From positions 1 through 9,072 of the forward strand of contig DASTYI010000169.1 in NCBI GenBank assembly GCA_035765045.1: 9,072 bases of DNA, in the 5' to 3' direction. The DNA comes from Iamia sp035765045 (lineage in GTDB: Bacteria > Actinomycetota > Acidimicrobiia > Acidimicrobiales > Iamiaceae). The notes under the pieces were generated by a model, which saw only the letters and a program-made list of their open reading frames with translations, did not search any database and was not told the DNA's origin. The translations under genes and the position numbers were made by a program. Below, in pieces: positions 1 to 6,241 of this stretch; the stretch's first letter is position 1; every line of letters begins with the position of its first letter.

Positions 1-17
1 AGGTCCGGGCCGAATCA

Positions 18-54
18 GCGACCCTGAGCGGGGTCCTCGCCCGTTGAGGGTCGC
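18..54. terminator. Imperfect hairpin, probable terminator
   Basis: An 8-bp outer stem (GCGACCCT at 18-25 with AGGGTCGC at 47-54) is followed by a G-G mismatch and a 6-bp inner stem including one G-U pair, closing a 7-base loop at 33-39. The plus strand then reads AGTCTCCTC, only mildly T-rich. It lies downstream of the minus-strand gene ending at 138 and could also end a gene arriving from left of the window. Terminator function is inferred from position and stem strength; no U-tract is present. Confidence 0.5.
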
Positions 55-93
55 AGTCTCCTCGGCCGCCGTGGAGGAGGTGGCGACGCTCCC

Positions 94-122
94 CGCCTCA
101 AGGTGCCTGGCACCTTGAGGCG
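94..122. repeat. Perfect palindrome with core GGTGCCTGGCACC (copy 1)
   Basis: Two 14-base arms pair perfectly around a single central T at 108. The central 13 bases (102-114) are identical to the centre of the palindrome at 3843-3873, while the outer arms differ from that copy. It starts 16 bases past the stop codon of the minus-strand STAS-like gene, so it could work as a terminator for it. The shared core with a copy inside a coding gene suggests instead a dispersed palindromic element. Function is not known from the sequence. Confidence 0.7.
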
Positions 123-137
123 ATCGCAGGACACGCC

Positions 138-458
138 CTAGGCGGGGGTGGGCTGGCGGACGACGCCGTCGGCGAGGACGACGGCGACCTCGTCGGGGAG
201 GAGGCGGCGCAGCATCCGGCGCCCGCTGAGGCGGGAGCAGGCGACCCGGACGTCACGCCCGGTGAGCGAGGAGACGGCCTGGCGGAGGTCGGCGACCTCG
301 GCGGGGAGCAGGGTCAGGGCGCTCACGTCGAGCACGAGGGGCCGCTCGTCGTCGACCAGCGCGGGCAGGGCGTCGAGCAGGGCCGACCACCCCTCGGGCC
401 CGCCACCGTCGAACACCACGTCCCGCTCGTCGTCCCTGTCGATCATGTGAAAGGCCAC
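138..458 (-). CDS. Small STAS-like protein lacking the phosphoserine
   Basis: The 106-residue product resembles a single STAS domain, the fold of anti-sigma factor antagonists. The hydrophobic strand LVLDVSALTLL (about 41-51) matches the beta strand that normally leads into a D-S-x-G motif, and VRVACSRLSGRRMLRRL (about 70-86) matches the following strand and helix. Where the antagonist serine should be, the sequence reads LPAEVADL, so phosphorylation switching of the SpoIIAA type looks impossible. The GTG start at 456-458 is chosen because GGAGG lies nine bases upstream at 468-472; an ATG four codons later and a TTG at 489-491 are alternatives. It follows the unknown gene at 535-963 on the same strand after 76 bases. 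The fold is inferred from pattern, and the partner is unknown. Confidence 0.5.
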   Translation of the reverse strand: MAFHMIDRDDERDVVFDGGGPEGWSALLDALPALVDDERPLVLDVSALTLLPAEVADLRQAVSSLTGRDVRVACSRLSGRRMLRRLLPDEVAVVLADGVVRQPTPA

Positions 459-467
459 GGCCGACGT

Positions 468-472
468 CCTCC
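468..472 (-). promoter_or_regulatory. Shine-Dalgarno deciding the GTG start
   Basis: On the minus strand GGAGG stands nine bases before the GTG at 456-458 and 21 bases before the ATG at 444-446. This spacing favours the GTG as the start of the small STAS-like gene. Confidence 0.5.
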
Positions 473-508
473 CCACCGGTGTGACATCCAACCGTCATCG
501 TCCACAAC

Positions 509-522
509 CACCCCTTGGGGTG
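509..522. terminator. Short CACCCC/GGGGTG dyad after the unknown gene
   Basis: Six-base arms CACCCC and GGGGTG are separated by TT, starting 12 bases past the stop of the minus-strand gene at 535-963. A two-base loop is sterically poor and there is no T-run, so this is a weak terminator candidate only. Confidence 0.25.
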
Positions 523-534
523 AGGGGACGACGA

Positions 535-963
535 CTACGACCCCTCGCCGCCCAGCGGCTCGCCCTCGGGCCCGGTGCGCTCGGGCCGGGCCGCCCCGAT
601 CGGCCGCTCGACGTCGGCCTCCTCGGCGGCCTTGGCGGCGGCCTCCTCGATGGTCATCGACCCCTCGGCGGCCCGGGCGACGACGTCGCGGTCGGCCCCC
701 AGGTTGGCGGCGTCGGGCGGGGTGGGGGCGTGGCGGGGGGCCAGCGTCTCGCTGCACCGCTCGCAGGTGCCCGCCCCCCACGGCGTGAAGGTGCGGCCCT
801 CGCGGTCGAGCTCGACCGGCAGCCCGCCGCAGACCGAGGTGGCGTCCTGCGGCTCGGCGGCGTGGATCGGTCCGACCGGGACCAGCCGAGTGTCGCCCCG
901 GTTCCCCTTGAGCCCGAGCGGCGTCCAGCCCTCGGCCCCCATCACGAACGATCCGACCGGCAT
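535..963 (-). CDS. Unrecognised 142-residue protein with a CxxC pair
   Basis: I do not recognise a named family. The product has an ordered-looking N-terminal half (residues 1 to about 75) with three cysteines: C45 in SVCGGLP and C67/C70 in TCERC. The single CxxC plus C45 could bind a metal or form a disulfide, but no complete zinc-ribbon quartet is visible. The C-terminal half is rich in Ala, Glu, Pro and Gly, with a short acidic helix (SMTIEEAAAKAAEEAD, about 102-117) and a likely disordered tail. There is no signal peptide or membrane segment. The ATG at 961-963 is chosen over an upstream in-frame start because AGGAGG sits five bases before it. It lies 65 bases downstream of the acyl-CoA dehydrogenase on the same strand and could share its transcript. 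Coding status is well supported by the start signal; function is unknown. Confidence 0.7.
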   Translation of the reverse strand: MPVGSFVMGAEGWTPLGLKGNRGDTRLVPVGPIHAAEPQDATSVCGGLPVELDREGRTFTPWGAGTCERCSETLAPRHAPTPPDAANLGADRDVVARAAEGSMTIEEAAAKAAEEADVERPIGAARPERTGPEGEPLGGEGS

Positions 964-968
964 CACGA

Positions 969-974
969 CCTCCT
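969..974 (-). promoter_or_regulatory. Strong Shine-Dalgarno AGGAGG
   Basis: On the minus strand AGGAGG is followed by five bases and then the ATG at 961-963. It is the best ribosome-binding site in the window and fixes the start of the CxxC protein, making the 19-codon upstream extension unlikely. Confidence 0.75.
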
Positions 975-1028
975 CTGCCCGCACGGCCAGACCTCCCCGC
1001 CCGGCCGCCCCCCGAACCATCCCCCAGG

Positions 1029-2726
1029 TCAGAGGGGGAGGATCTCGTAGCGGTAGCCGCCGGCGGCGAGGGCGTCGCGGGCGATGGCGTGCTGGCGCTC
1101 GTCGTCGGGGTGGCCGAGCTGGGCCAGGTCACGCTCGACGCGGTGGGCGGCCCGGGTGCAGAACGTCTCGGCCACGTAGCGGTCCGACGCCGCCAGCTCG
1201 GGGCCCCGCTCCTCGACCACCGCCGACATCCGGCTCAGGGTCGCCACCTGGGCGTAGATGTCCATCGCCGCCTCGGCCAGCCGCTTCTGGCTCCGCTGGG
1301 CCAGCTTGATGCCCTCGCCGTGGGTGCGCAGCTCGCCCTCGGCGGCGTCGCGCAGCATGCCCACCTGGTCCGACACCGGGTCGGCGAGGTCGGCGAGCGA
1401 GTCGTGGACGTCGAGCCGGTCGGGCCGCACCCCCCGGTCGACCTTGTCGAGCACGTAGCCGGCCACCGTGCCCAGCGAGCGCAGCGGGTGGCCGAGGTCG
1501 AGGTCGGCCATCCCCTCCAGCGAGGCGGCCAGCGGCTTGAGCCCGGTGAGGGCGATGAAGGCCCGCATCACGTCGTTGGCCCCCTCGAAGATCGGGAAGA
1601 TGCGGATGTCGCGCAGCACCTTCTCGAAGGGCTCGTCGCGCATGTAGGCCCGGCCGCCGGCCAGCTGGAAGACCCGGTTGGCGGCGTACCAGAGGAACTC
1701 GGTGCCGGCGACCTTGGCCATGGCCGACTCGATGGCGTAGTCCTCGACGCCGGCGTCGACCATCCCGGTGGTCAGGTAGCAGAGCGACTCGAGCCCGTAG
1801 AGGTACGAGACCATCCACCCGAGCTTCTCCTGCACCATCTCGAAGTCCGCCAGGGGCTGGCCGAACTGCGACCGCTCGGTGACGTGCTCGACGGCGAGGG
1901 CCAGCAGGTGCTTGACCGACCCGACCGAGCCGGTGCCGAGCGACAGCCGCCCGTTGTTGAGCACGTTGACGGCGATGTCGAAGCCGGCGCCGGGCTCGCC
2001 CAGCACGTTCTCGGGCGGGACCACGACGTCGCGGAACCGCAGCTGCCGGAGGTCGTTGGCCCGCAGCCCCATCGTGTCGTGGCGGTCGCCCACCTCGAAG
2101 CCCTCCATCCCGGCCTCCAGGATCAGGGCGACGTGGCCCTGCTCGCAGCGGGCGAAGGTGGTGAGGACGTCCTTCGACCCGTTGCCGATGTAGCGCTTCT
2201 CGCCGTTGAGCACCCACGACCCGTCGCTGCGGCGCTCGGCCCAGCTGTCGAGGTGGTAGGCGTCGCTCCCTGCGCCGGGCTCGGTCAGGGCGAAGCCGCA
2301 CAGCGCCCGCCCCGAGGCCAGGTCGGGGAGGAAGCGCTCCTTCTGCTCGTCGCTGCCGTAGAGGTGGATGCCCTTCATCCCGATCGACTGGTGGACGCCC
2401 ATCACCACCGACAGGGTCGGGTCGACCAGGCCGATCTCCTCGAACACCCGGCAGTACCCGGTCTGGCCGAGCCCGGCGCCGCCGTAGGCGGGGTCGACGT
2501 AGAGGCCCATCAGCCCGGCCTCGCCGAGCCGGGCGATCAGGTCGTCGCCGATCCAGCGGTCGGCCTCGGCTCGCCGCGGGTCGTGGTCGGCGGTGACGTC
2601 GCGGAGGGCGGCGACGAGGGCCTTGACCTTCTCGACCTCCGCGGGCTCCGGCATCGGGAAGGGGGTGACCATGTCGGTGCAGAGCCGACCGGTGAACAGG
2701 GACGCGGCGAACGACGGGGACGACAT
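1029..2726 (-). CDS. Acyl-CoA dehydrogenase, VLCAD/ACAD9 type
   Basis: A 565-residue flavoprotein predicted to oxidise acyl-CoA to trans-2-enoyl-CoA in fatty-acid beta-oxidation, passing electrons to ETF. The N-terminal helical domain (about 30-140) is followed by the FAD/substrate motif ALTEPGAGSD (146-155), the beta-domain segment with TMGLRAND and VVVPPENVLGE (218-243), the FAD-contacting RSQFGQPLADFEMVQ (285-299), and FEGANDVMR, whose Glu381 occupies the catalytic-base position of VLCAD (FEGTNDILR). The roughly 170 residues after this glutamate are the extra C-terminal helical domain that marks VLCAD/ACAD9 proteins; short- and medium-chain enzymes of about 380-400 residues lack it. The N-terminus FAASLFTGRLCTDMVTPFP also fits that subfamily, supporting the ATG at 2724-2726. 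The ribosome-binding site is weak. The gene starts 21 bases after the oxidoreductase stop, so translation may depend on the upstream gene. Chain-length preference is inferred. Confidence 0.92.
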   Translation of the reverse strand: MSSPSFAASLFTGRLCTDMVTPFPMPEPAEVEKVKALVAALRDVTADHDPRRAEADRWIGDDLIARLGEAGLMGLYVDPAYGGAGLGQTGYCRVFEEIGLVDPTLSVVMGVHQSIGMKGIHLYGSDEQKERFLPDLASGRALCGFALTEPGAGSDAYHLDSWAERRSDGSWVLNGEKRYIGNGSKDVLTTFARCEQGHVALILEAGMEGFEVGDRHDTMGLRANDLRQLRFRDVVVPPENVLGEPGAGFDIAVNVLNNGRLSLGTGSVGSVKHLLALAVEHVTERSQFGQPLADFEMVQEKLGWMVSYLYGLESLCYLTTGMVDAGVEDYAIESAMAKVAGTEFLWYAANRVFQLAGGRAYMRDEPFEKVLRDIRIFPIFEGANDVMRAFIALTGLKPLAASLEGMADLDLGHPLRSLGTVAGYVLDKVDRGVRPDRLDVHDSLADLADPVSDQVGMLRDAAEGELRTHGEGIKLAQRSQKRLAEAAMDIYAQVATLSRMSAVVEERGPELAASDRYVAETFCTRAAHRVERDLAQLGHPDDERQHAIARDALAAGGYRYEILPL

Positions 2727-2747
2727 GGCGCCGGCCCTACCCGGCGG

Positions 2748-4298
2748 CTACCCCTGGACGCTGACGCGGATCGTGTGCCACCCCGAGGCGCCGTCGGGCA
2801 GCGGATCGGCCCGCTCCTCGGTCTGGAGCTCGCCGTCGCCGTCGGTGGCCCGGACCTTGATCGTGTGGAACCCGGCGTCGAGCTCGGCGGGGAACGTCCA
2901 CTGCCGCCAGGTGTCGTCGCCCAGCGCCTCGGCCAGCTCGGCCTCGGCCCAGTCCTCGTCGTCGACCTGGACCTCGACCTTGGCGATGCCCCGGGTCTGG
3001 GCCCAGGCCACCCCGGCGACGGGGATCGTCCCGGCCGCCGGCTTGGCCAGGCTCCTGGGCGTGTCGATCCGGCTCATCACCTTGATCGGCGCCCGGTCGG
3101 CGTAGTCCCGCCGCACCCAGTAGCTGTCGAAGGCGGCGAAGGTGGTCAGCTCGATCTCGGTCAGCCACTTCACCGAGGCGATGTAGCCGTAGAGCCCGGG
3201 GACGACGAGGCGGACGGGGAAGCCGTGGGCGATCGGCAGCGGCTCGCCGTTCATGCCGACGGCGACGATGGCGTCGCGGTCGTAGGCGGCCTCCAGCGGG
3301 AAGCCGCCGGTGTAGTCGTCGGCCGAGCGGCCCACGACCTGGTCGACGCCCTCCCGCACGCCGGCCTCGTCGAGCAGGTCCCGCAACGGGAAGCCGAGCC
3401 AGCGGGCGTTGCCGACCAGGTTGCCGCCGATCAGGTTCGACACGCAGGTGAGCGTGATGTCGTACTCCCGCATGTCCCGCTCCAGCAGGTCGGCCCACGG
3501 GATCTCCAGCTCCCGGTCGACCATGCCGGTGACGGTGAGCGTGTAGCCCTCGGTCTTCACCTGGAGCGGGCTGATGTTCTTGTCGATCCGGTAGAAGGAG
3601 CGGTTCGGGGTGGTGAAGGGGACGACCCCGTCGACGCCGATCGACGTGGCCTCCGGGACGGGCGGCAGGGACTCGACGGGGCGGGGGAGGGTGACGGCGG
3701 CCCGGCTGGCCGAGGCGCTGTTGCGGGCCTGGAGGAACCGGCCCGTGCCCGCCGCCGCCCCGGCCAGCACCAGCGCCGTCCCCGTGCCGACGAGGAACTC
3801 CCGCCGCGGCGGCATCCCGTCGACCGGCTCACCGGCGCGTTCCGTACGAACGGTGCCTGGCACCGTTCGTACGAAGGTGCGGCGGAGGGCGGCGAGGGTG
3901 CCGACGGCGGCGGCGGCGCCGAGGAGCGAGGGGGCGGCGGCGACCAGGAGGCCGGCGGTGGTCTGGTCGCGGGTGGCGACCACGCCGACCAGCGAGACGG
4001 CGACCACCACGGCGGCGGCCAGCCGGGGGCGACGCCGGGCCACCAGGGCCAGGCCCATCCCCAGCAGGGCGAGGAGGACGAGGGTCCCGACGACCAGGGC
4101 GGCCTTGTCGTCCTCCCCGAACGTCTCGATCGCGAAGTCCTTGACGCCGGGCGGGACGTTGTCGATCACCAGCCCGCCGACCGCCACCACCGGCGACCCG
4201 GCCTCGGTCAGGACCCCGCCGGCCAGCTCGCCGACGGCCACCCCCACCCCCGCGGCCAGCAGCCCCGAGACGAGCGGGCGGACGGGGAGCGACGGCAT
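2748..4298 (-). CDS. Membrane-anchored sulfite-oxidase-family molybdopterin oxidoreductase
   Basis: The 516-residue product has two parts. Residues 1-140 hold four predicted helices (about 9-30, 66-88, 93-109 and 113-138). A short loop leads to a Tat-like signal, P-P-R165-R166-E-F-L-V followed by a weakly hydrophobic Gly/Ala-rich helix (about 168-187). From about 225 onward is an oxidoreductase molybdopterin domain, with ITLTCVSNLIGG giving Cys285 as the predicted molybdenum ligand and GNARWLGFPLRDLL behind it. Residues about 405-516 form the Ig-like Mo-co dimerisation domain (VEVQVDDEDWAEAEL, WTFPAELDAGFHTIKVRATDGDG). The enzyme domain would be extracytoplasmic, anchored by five helices integrated by Sec and Tat together, as known for the actinobacterial Rieske protein and a Streptomyces five-helix molybdoenzyme. 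No heme domain is present. The substrate is unknown; sulfite is not established. Codons about 142-152 coincide with a palindrome. The ribosome-binding site is poor. Confidence 0.88.
   Translation of the reverse strand: MPSLPVRPLVSGLLAAGVGVAVGELAGGVLTEAGSPVVAVGGLVIDNVPPGVKDFAIETFGEDDKAALVVGTLVLLALLGMGLALVARRRPRLAAAVVVAVSLVGVVATRDQTTAGLLVAAAPSLLGAAAAVGTLAALRRTFVRTVPGTVRTERAGEPVDGMPPRREFLVGTGTALVLAGAAAGTGRFLQARNSASASRAAVTLPRPVESLPPVPEATSIGVDGVVPFTTPNRSFYRIDKNISPLQVKTEGYTLTVTGMVDRELEIPWADLLERDMREYDITLTCVSNLIGGNLVGNARWLGFPLRDLLDEAGVREGVDQVVGRSADDYTGGFPLEAAYDRDAIVAVGMNGEPLPIAHGFPVRLVVPGLYGYIASVKWLTEIELTTFAAFDSYWVRRDYADRAPIKVMSRIDTPRSLAKPAAGTIPVAGVAWAQTRGIAKVEVQVDDEDWAEAELAEALGDDTWRQWTFPAELDAGFHTIKVRATDGDGELQTEERADPLPDGASGWHTIRVSVQG
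3843..3873. repeat. Perfect palindrome with core GGTGCCTGGCACC inside a gene (copy 2)
   Basis: Fifteen-base arms pair perfectly around a central T at 3858. The 13-base core is identical to that at 102-114, but the outer arm reads CGTACGAAC here versus CGCCTCAA there, each matched by its own complement. It lies in frame in the oxidoreductase gene, coding for residues about 142-152 (FVRTVPGTVRT), in the loop between membrane helix 4 and the twin-arginine motif. The DNA symmetry explains the repeated VRT in the peptide. It may be an inserted dispersed element tolerated in a loop. Confidence 0.75.
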
Positions 4299-4353
4299 GA
4301 CCCCGGGTTCGTCACCGCCGGCGCCGTGGTTCGGTCACGCCCCCGGACGCGAC

Positions 4354-4396
4354 CTCGGCCCGCCCTCGCACCGCAGCAGCACGAGGACGGGCCGAG
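4354..4396 (-). terminator. Hairpin terminator for the exporter gene
   Basis: A 9-bp stem (CTCGGCCCG at 4354-4362, CGGGCCGAG at 4388-4396), a C/A mismatch and a further 5-bp stem (CCTCG with CGAGG) enclose a 13-base loop. It begins 18 bases beyond the exporter stop codon on the minus strand and lies before the oxidoreductase start. No T-run follows, which is common for GC-rich actinomycetes. It suggests the exporter and the oxidoreductase are separate transcription units. Confidence 0.65.
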
Positions 4397-4414
4397 ACCG
4401 GCTCACATGGGGAA

Positions 4415-6070
4415 CTAGTCGACGAGCGAGGGCTCCAGGCCGTCGTCGGTGATCGTCGGGCTGGGCTCGAGGACACCATCATCGACCACATCGCCGGCGG
4501 CGTCCGGTCGGACGGCGTCGCCCGGCGTGCCGGGCACCGCCCCGGCCGGGACCTCGCTGCCCCGGGGGAGCAGGAACCAGGCGGCCGCGGCGGCGGCGAA
4601 GACGACGAGCGAGCCGACCACGGCGGCCAGGCCGAGCCCGTCGACGAAGGCCTGCTGGGCCGAGGTCCGCAGGGCGGCCCCGGGGGCGCCCCCGATCTCG
4701 TTGGCCACGGCGAGGGCGCCGGTCAGGCCCGAGTCGGCGGCCGAGCGGGCGGCGTCGGGGAGGCCGGTCAGGGCCGAGCCGAGGCTGGAGGTGTAGCGGC
4801 TGGTCACCAGCGAGCCGAGGACGGCCACGCCGAGGGCGCCGCCGAGCTCGCGGGTGGTGTCGTTCATCGCCGAGCCGACACCGGCCTTGCCCAGCGGCAC
4901 CGACGACATGATCAGCGTCGTCAGCGGCGTCATCGTCAGCGACATGCCGAAGGCCAGCGGGAGGATCGAGCAGTAGACCATCCAGATCGAGCTGTCCACG
5001 CCCACCTGGGAGAAGATCGCCAGGCCGGTGGCGGTGAAGCCGAGGCCGAAGGGCACCACCCGGGCGGCGCCGAAGCGGGCCACCAGCTTGGGCACCTGCG
5101 GGGCGACGGTCATCATCACCGCCGCCATCGGCAGCTGGAGCAGGCCCGACTCGAGGGCCGAGTAGCCGAGCACCAGCTGGAAGTACTGGGCGACCAGGAA
5201 GAAGGTGCCGAACATGGCGAAGAAGGTCAGCGACATGCCGGCCGAGGCGACGCTGAAGCGCCGGTCGCGGAACAGGCGCAGGTCGAGCATCGGGAACCGG
5301 GCCCGCAGCTCCCAGGCGGCGAAGGCGCCGAGGGCGACGACCGACAGGCCGAAGGTCAGCAGGCTCTCGGTCGAGGTCCAGCCGTGGTGGGGGCCCTCGA
5401 TGATCCCGTAGACCAGCGAGCCGAGGCCGATGATCGAGAGGCCGGCGCCGAGGAAGTCGAGCGGCTGGTCCTCGGGGTCCTTCGACCGGGGCACCAGGAT
5501 GGCGCCGGCGACGAGGGCGATGGCGATGATCGGGACGTTGACCAGGAAGACCGAGCCCCACCAGTAGTGCTCGATCAGCCAGCCCGAGGCGATCGGGCCG
5601 ATGGCGGCGCCACCGCCGGAGATGCCGGCCCAGATGGCGATGGCCTTGGCCCGCTCGTGGGCGGGGAAGACGTTGGTGAGGATCGACAGGGTCGAGGGCA
5701 TGACGAAGGCGGCGGCCACGCCCATGACGGCGCGGGCGGCGATCACCTGGCCGGCGGAGTCGGCCACGCTGGCCAGCCCGGCGCCGACGAGGAACACCAG
5801 CAGGCCGGCCTGGAGGGCGCCCTTGCGGCCGAAGCGGTCGCCGAGGGTGCCGGCGGTGAAGAGGAGGCCGGCGAAGACCAGGGCGTAGGCGTCGACCATC
5901 CACTGGAGCGAGCTGGTCGAGGCCTCCAGCTCCCGGGCCAGCGTCGGCAGCGCCACGTTCAGGCTGGTGTTGCCGATGATGACGATCAGCAGGCTGGTGC
6001 AGAGGACCACCAAGGTCTTCCACCGGCGGGCGTAGATCGTCGGGTCGATCCCGTAGGTCTCGTCGTCCAT
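4415..6070 (-). CDS. MFS multidrug exporter, DHA2 family (14 helices)
   Basis: A 551-residue major-facilitator protein of the EmrB/QacA (DHA2) group, predicted to export drugs or metabolites across the inner membrane in exchange for protons. The first helix and loop carry SLNVALPTLARELEAS (36-51) and SLQWMVDAYAL (54-64), typical of DHA2. Motif A is GTLGDRFGRK (74-83), Arg113 fits motif B, and motif C, the antiporter signature, is GISGGGAAIGPIASGWL (149-165). The hydrophobic pattern and length fit 14 helices. A 45-residue acidic, Pro/Gly-rich cytoplasmic tail closes the protein. The ATG at 6068-6070 has GGAGAGG eight bases upstream. The TetR gene diverges from it across 190 bases, so repression relieved by an effector is the expected control. 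The substrate cannot be read from the sequence. Confidence 0.93.
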   Translation of the reverse strand: MDDETYGIDPTIYARRWKTLVVLCTSLLIVIIGNTSLNVALPTLARELEASTSSLQWMVDAYALVFAGLLFTAGTLGDRFGRKGALQAGLLVFLVGAGLASVADSAGQVIAARAVMGVAAAFVMPSTLSILTNVFPAHERAKAIAIWAGISGGGAAIGPIASGWLIEHYWWGSVFLVNVPIIAIALVAGAILVPRSKDPEDQPLDFLGAGLSIIGLGSLVYGIIEGPHHGWTSTESLLTFGLSVVALGAFAAWELRARFPMLDLRLFRDRRFSVASAGMSLTFFAMFGTFFLVAQYFQLVLGYSALESGLLQLPMAAVMMTVAPQVPKLVARFGAARVVPFGLGFTATGLAIFSQVGVDSSIWMVYCSILPLAFGMSLTMTPLTTLIMSSVPLGKAGVGSAMNDTTRELGGALGVAVLGSLVTSRYTSSLGSALTGLPDAARSAADSGLTGALAVANEIGGAPGAALRTSAQQAFVDGLGLAAVVGSLVVFAAAAAAWFLLPRGSEVPAGAVPGTPGDAVRPDAAGDVVDDGVLEPSPTITDDGLEPSLVD

Positions 6071-6120
6071 GTCCTCTACCTCTCCTCGTGTCGTCCCGGC
6101 CCGACATCCGCGTCGGGAGT

Positions 6121-6129
6121 TTCGCTACG
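6121..6129 (+). promoter_or_regulatory. Candidate operator half-site TTCGCTACG near the exporter
   Basis: A single copy of the nine-base half-site that forms the dyad around the TetR start. It lies 51 bases upstream of the exporter ATG. A match of this length in the same divergent region suggests a shared binding site for the TetR product. No inverted partner was found next to it, which weakens the call. Confidence 0.4.
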
Positions 6130-6196
6130 ACATCGACCTGTAACCCTAGGACCCGCGTTCCTCTTCCCACCCAGGGAAAATGCGCCTTCGACGGTG

Positions 6197-6233
6197 ACGT
6201 TGGGCACGCCGTTCAACGTTGGAGTGCTGTTCA
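6197..6233 (+). repeat. Imperfect tandem repeat upstream of the TetR gene
   Basis: Two adjacent units, 6197-6215 (19 bases) and 6216-6233 (18 bases), both start ACGTTGG and end GTTCA, with 14 identical positions by hand alignment and a one-base gap. A further GTTCA occurs at 6251-6255. They lie 28-64 bases before the TetR start codon, so a regulator-binding role is possible but unproven. Confidence 0.4.
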
Positions 6234-6241
6234 GGGTTGCT

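Noticed and set aside
1020..1039. TCCCCC/GGGGGA stem over the dehydrogenase stop as a terminator
   Set aside because: Only six base pairs, overlapping the stop codon and with no T-run. It is likely a by-product of composition.
1089..4418. A 1109-codon plus-strand open frame antisense to the dehydrogenase and oxidoreductase
   Set aside because: It reads as Gly/Val/Asp/Arg/His-rich low-complexity sequence with no domain, and exactly mirrors two well-supported genes. Open antisense frames of this size are expected at this GC content.
4526..4536. GTGCCGGGCAC as a third copy of the palindromic core
   Set aside because: The centre differs (G instead of T), the outer core bases do not match and the flanks do not pair. 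It is in ordinary exporter coding sequence.
4479..6170. A 563-codon minus-strand frame overlapping the exporter
   Set aside because: It is Arg/Pro/Gly-rich without motifs, while the overlapping frame is a complete DHA2 transporter.
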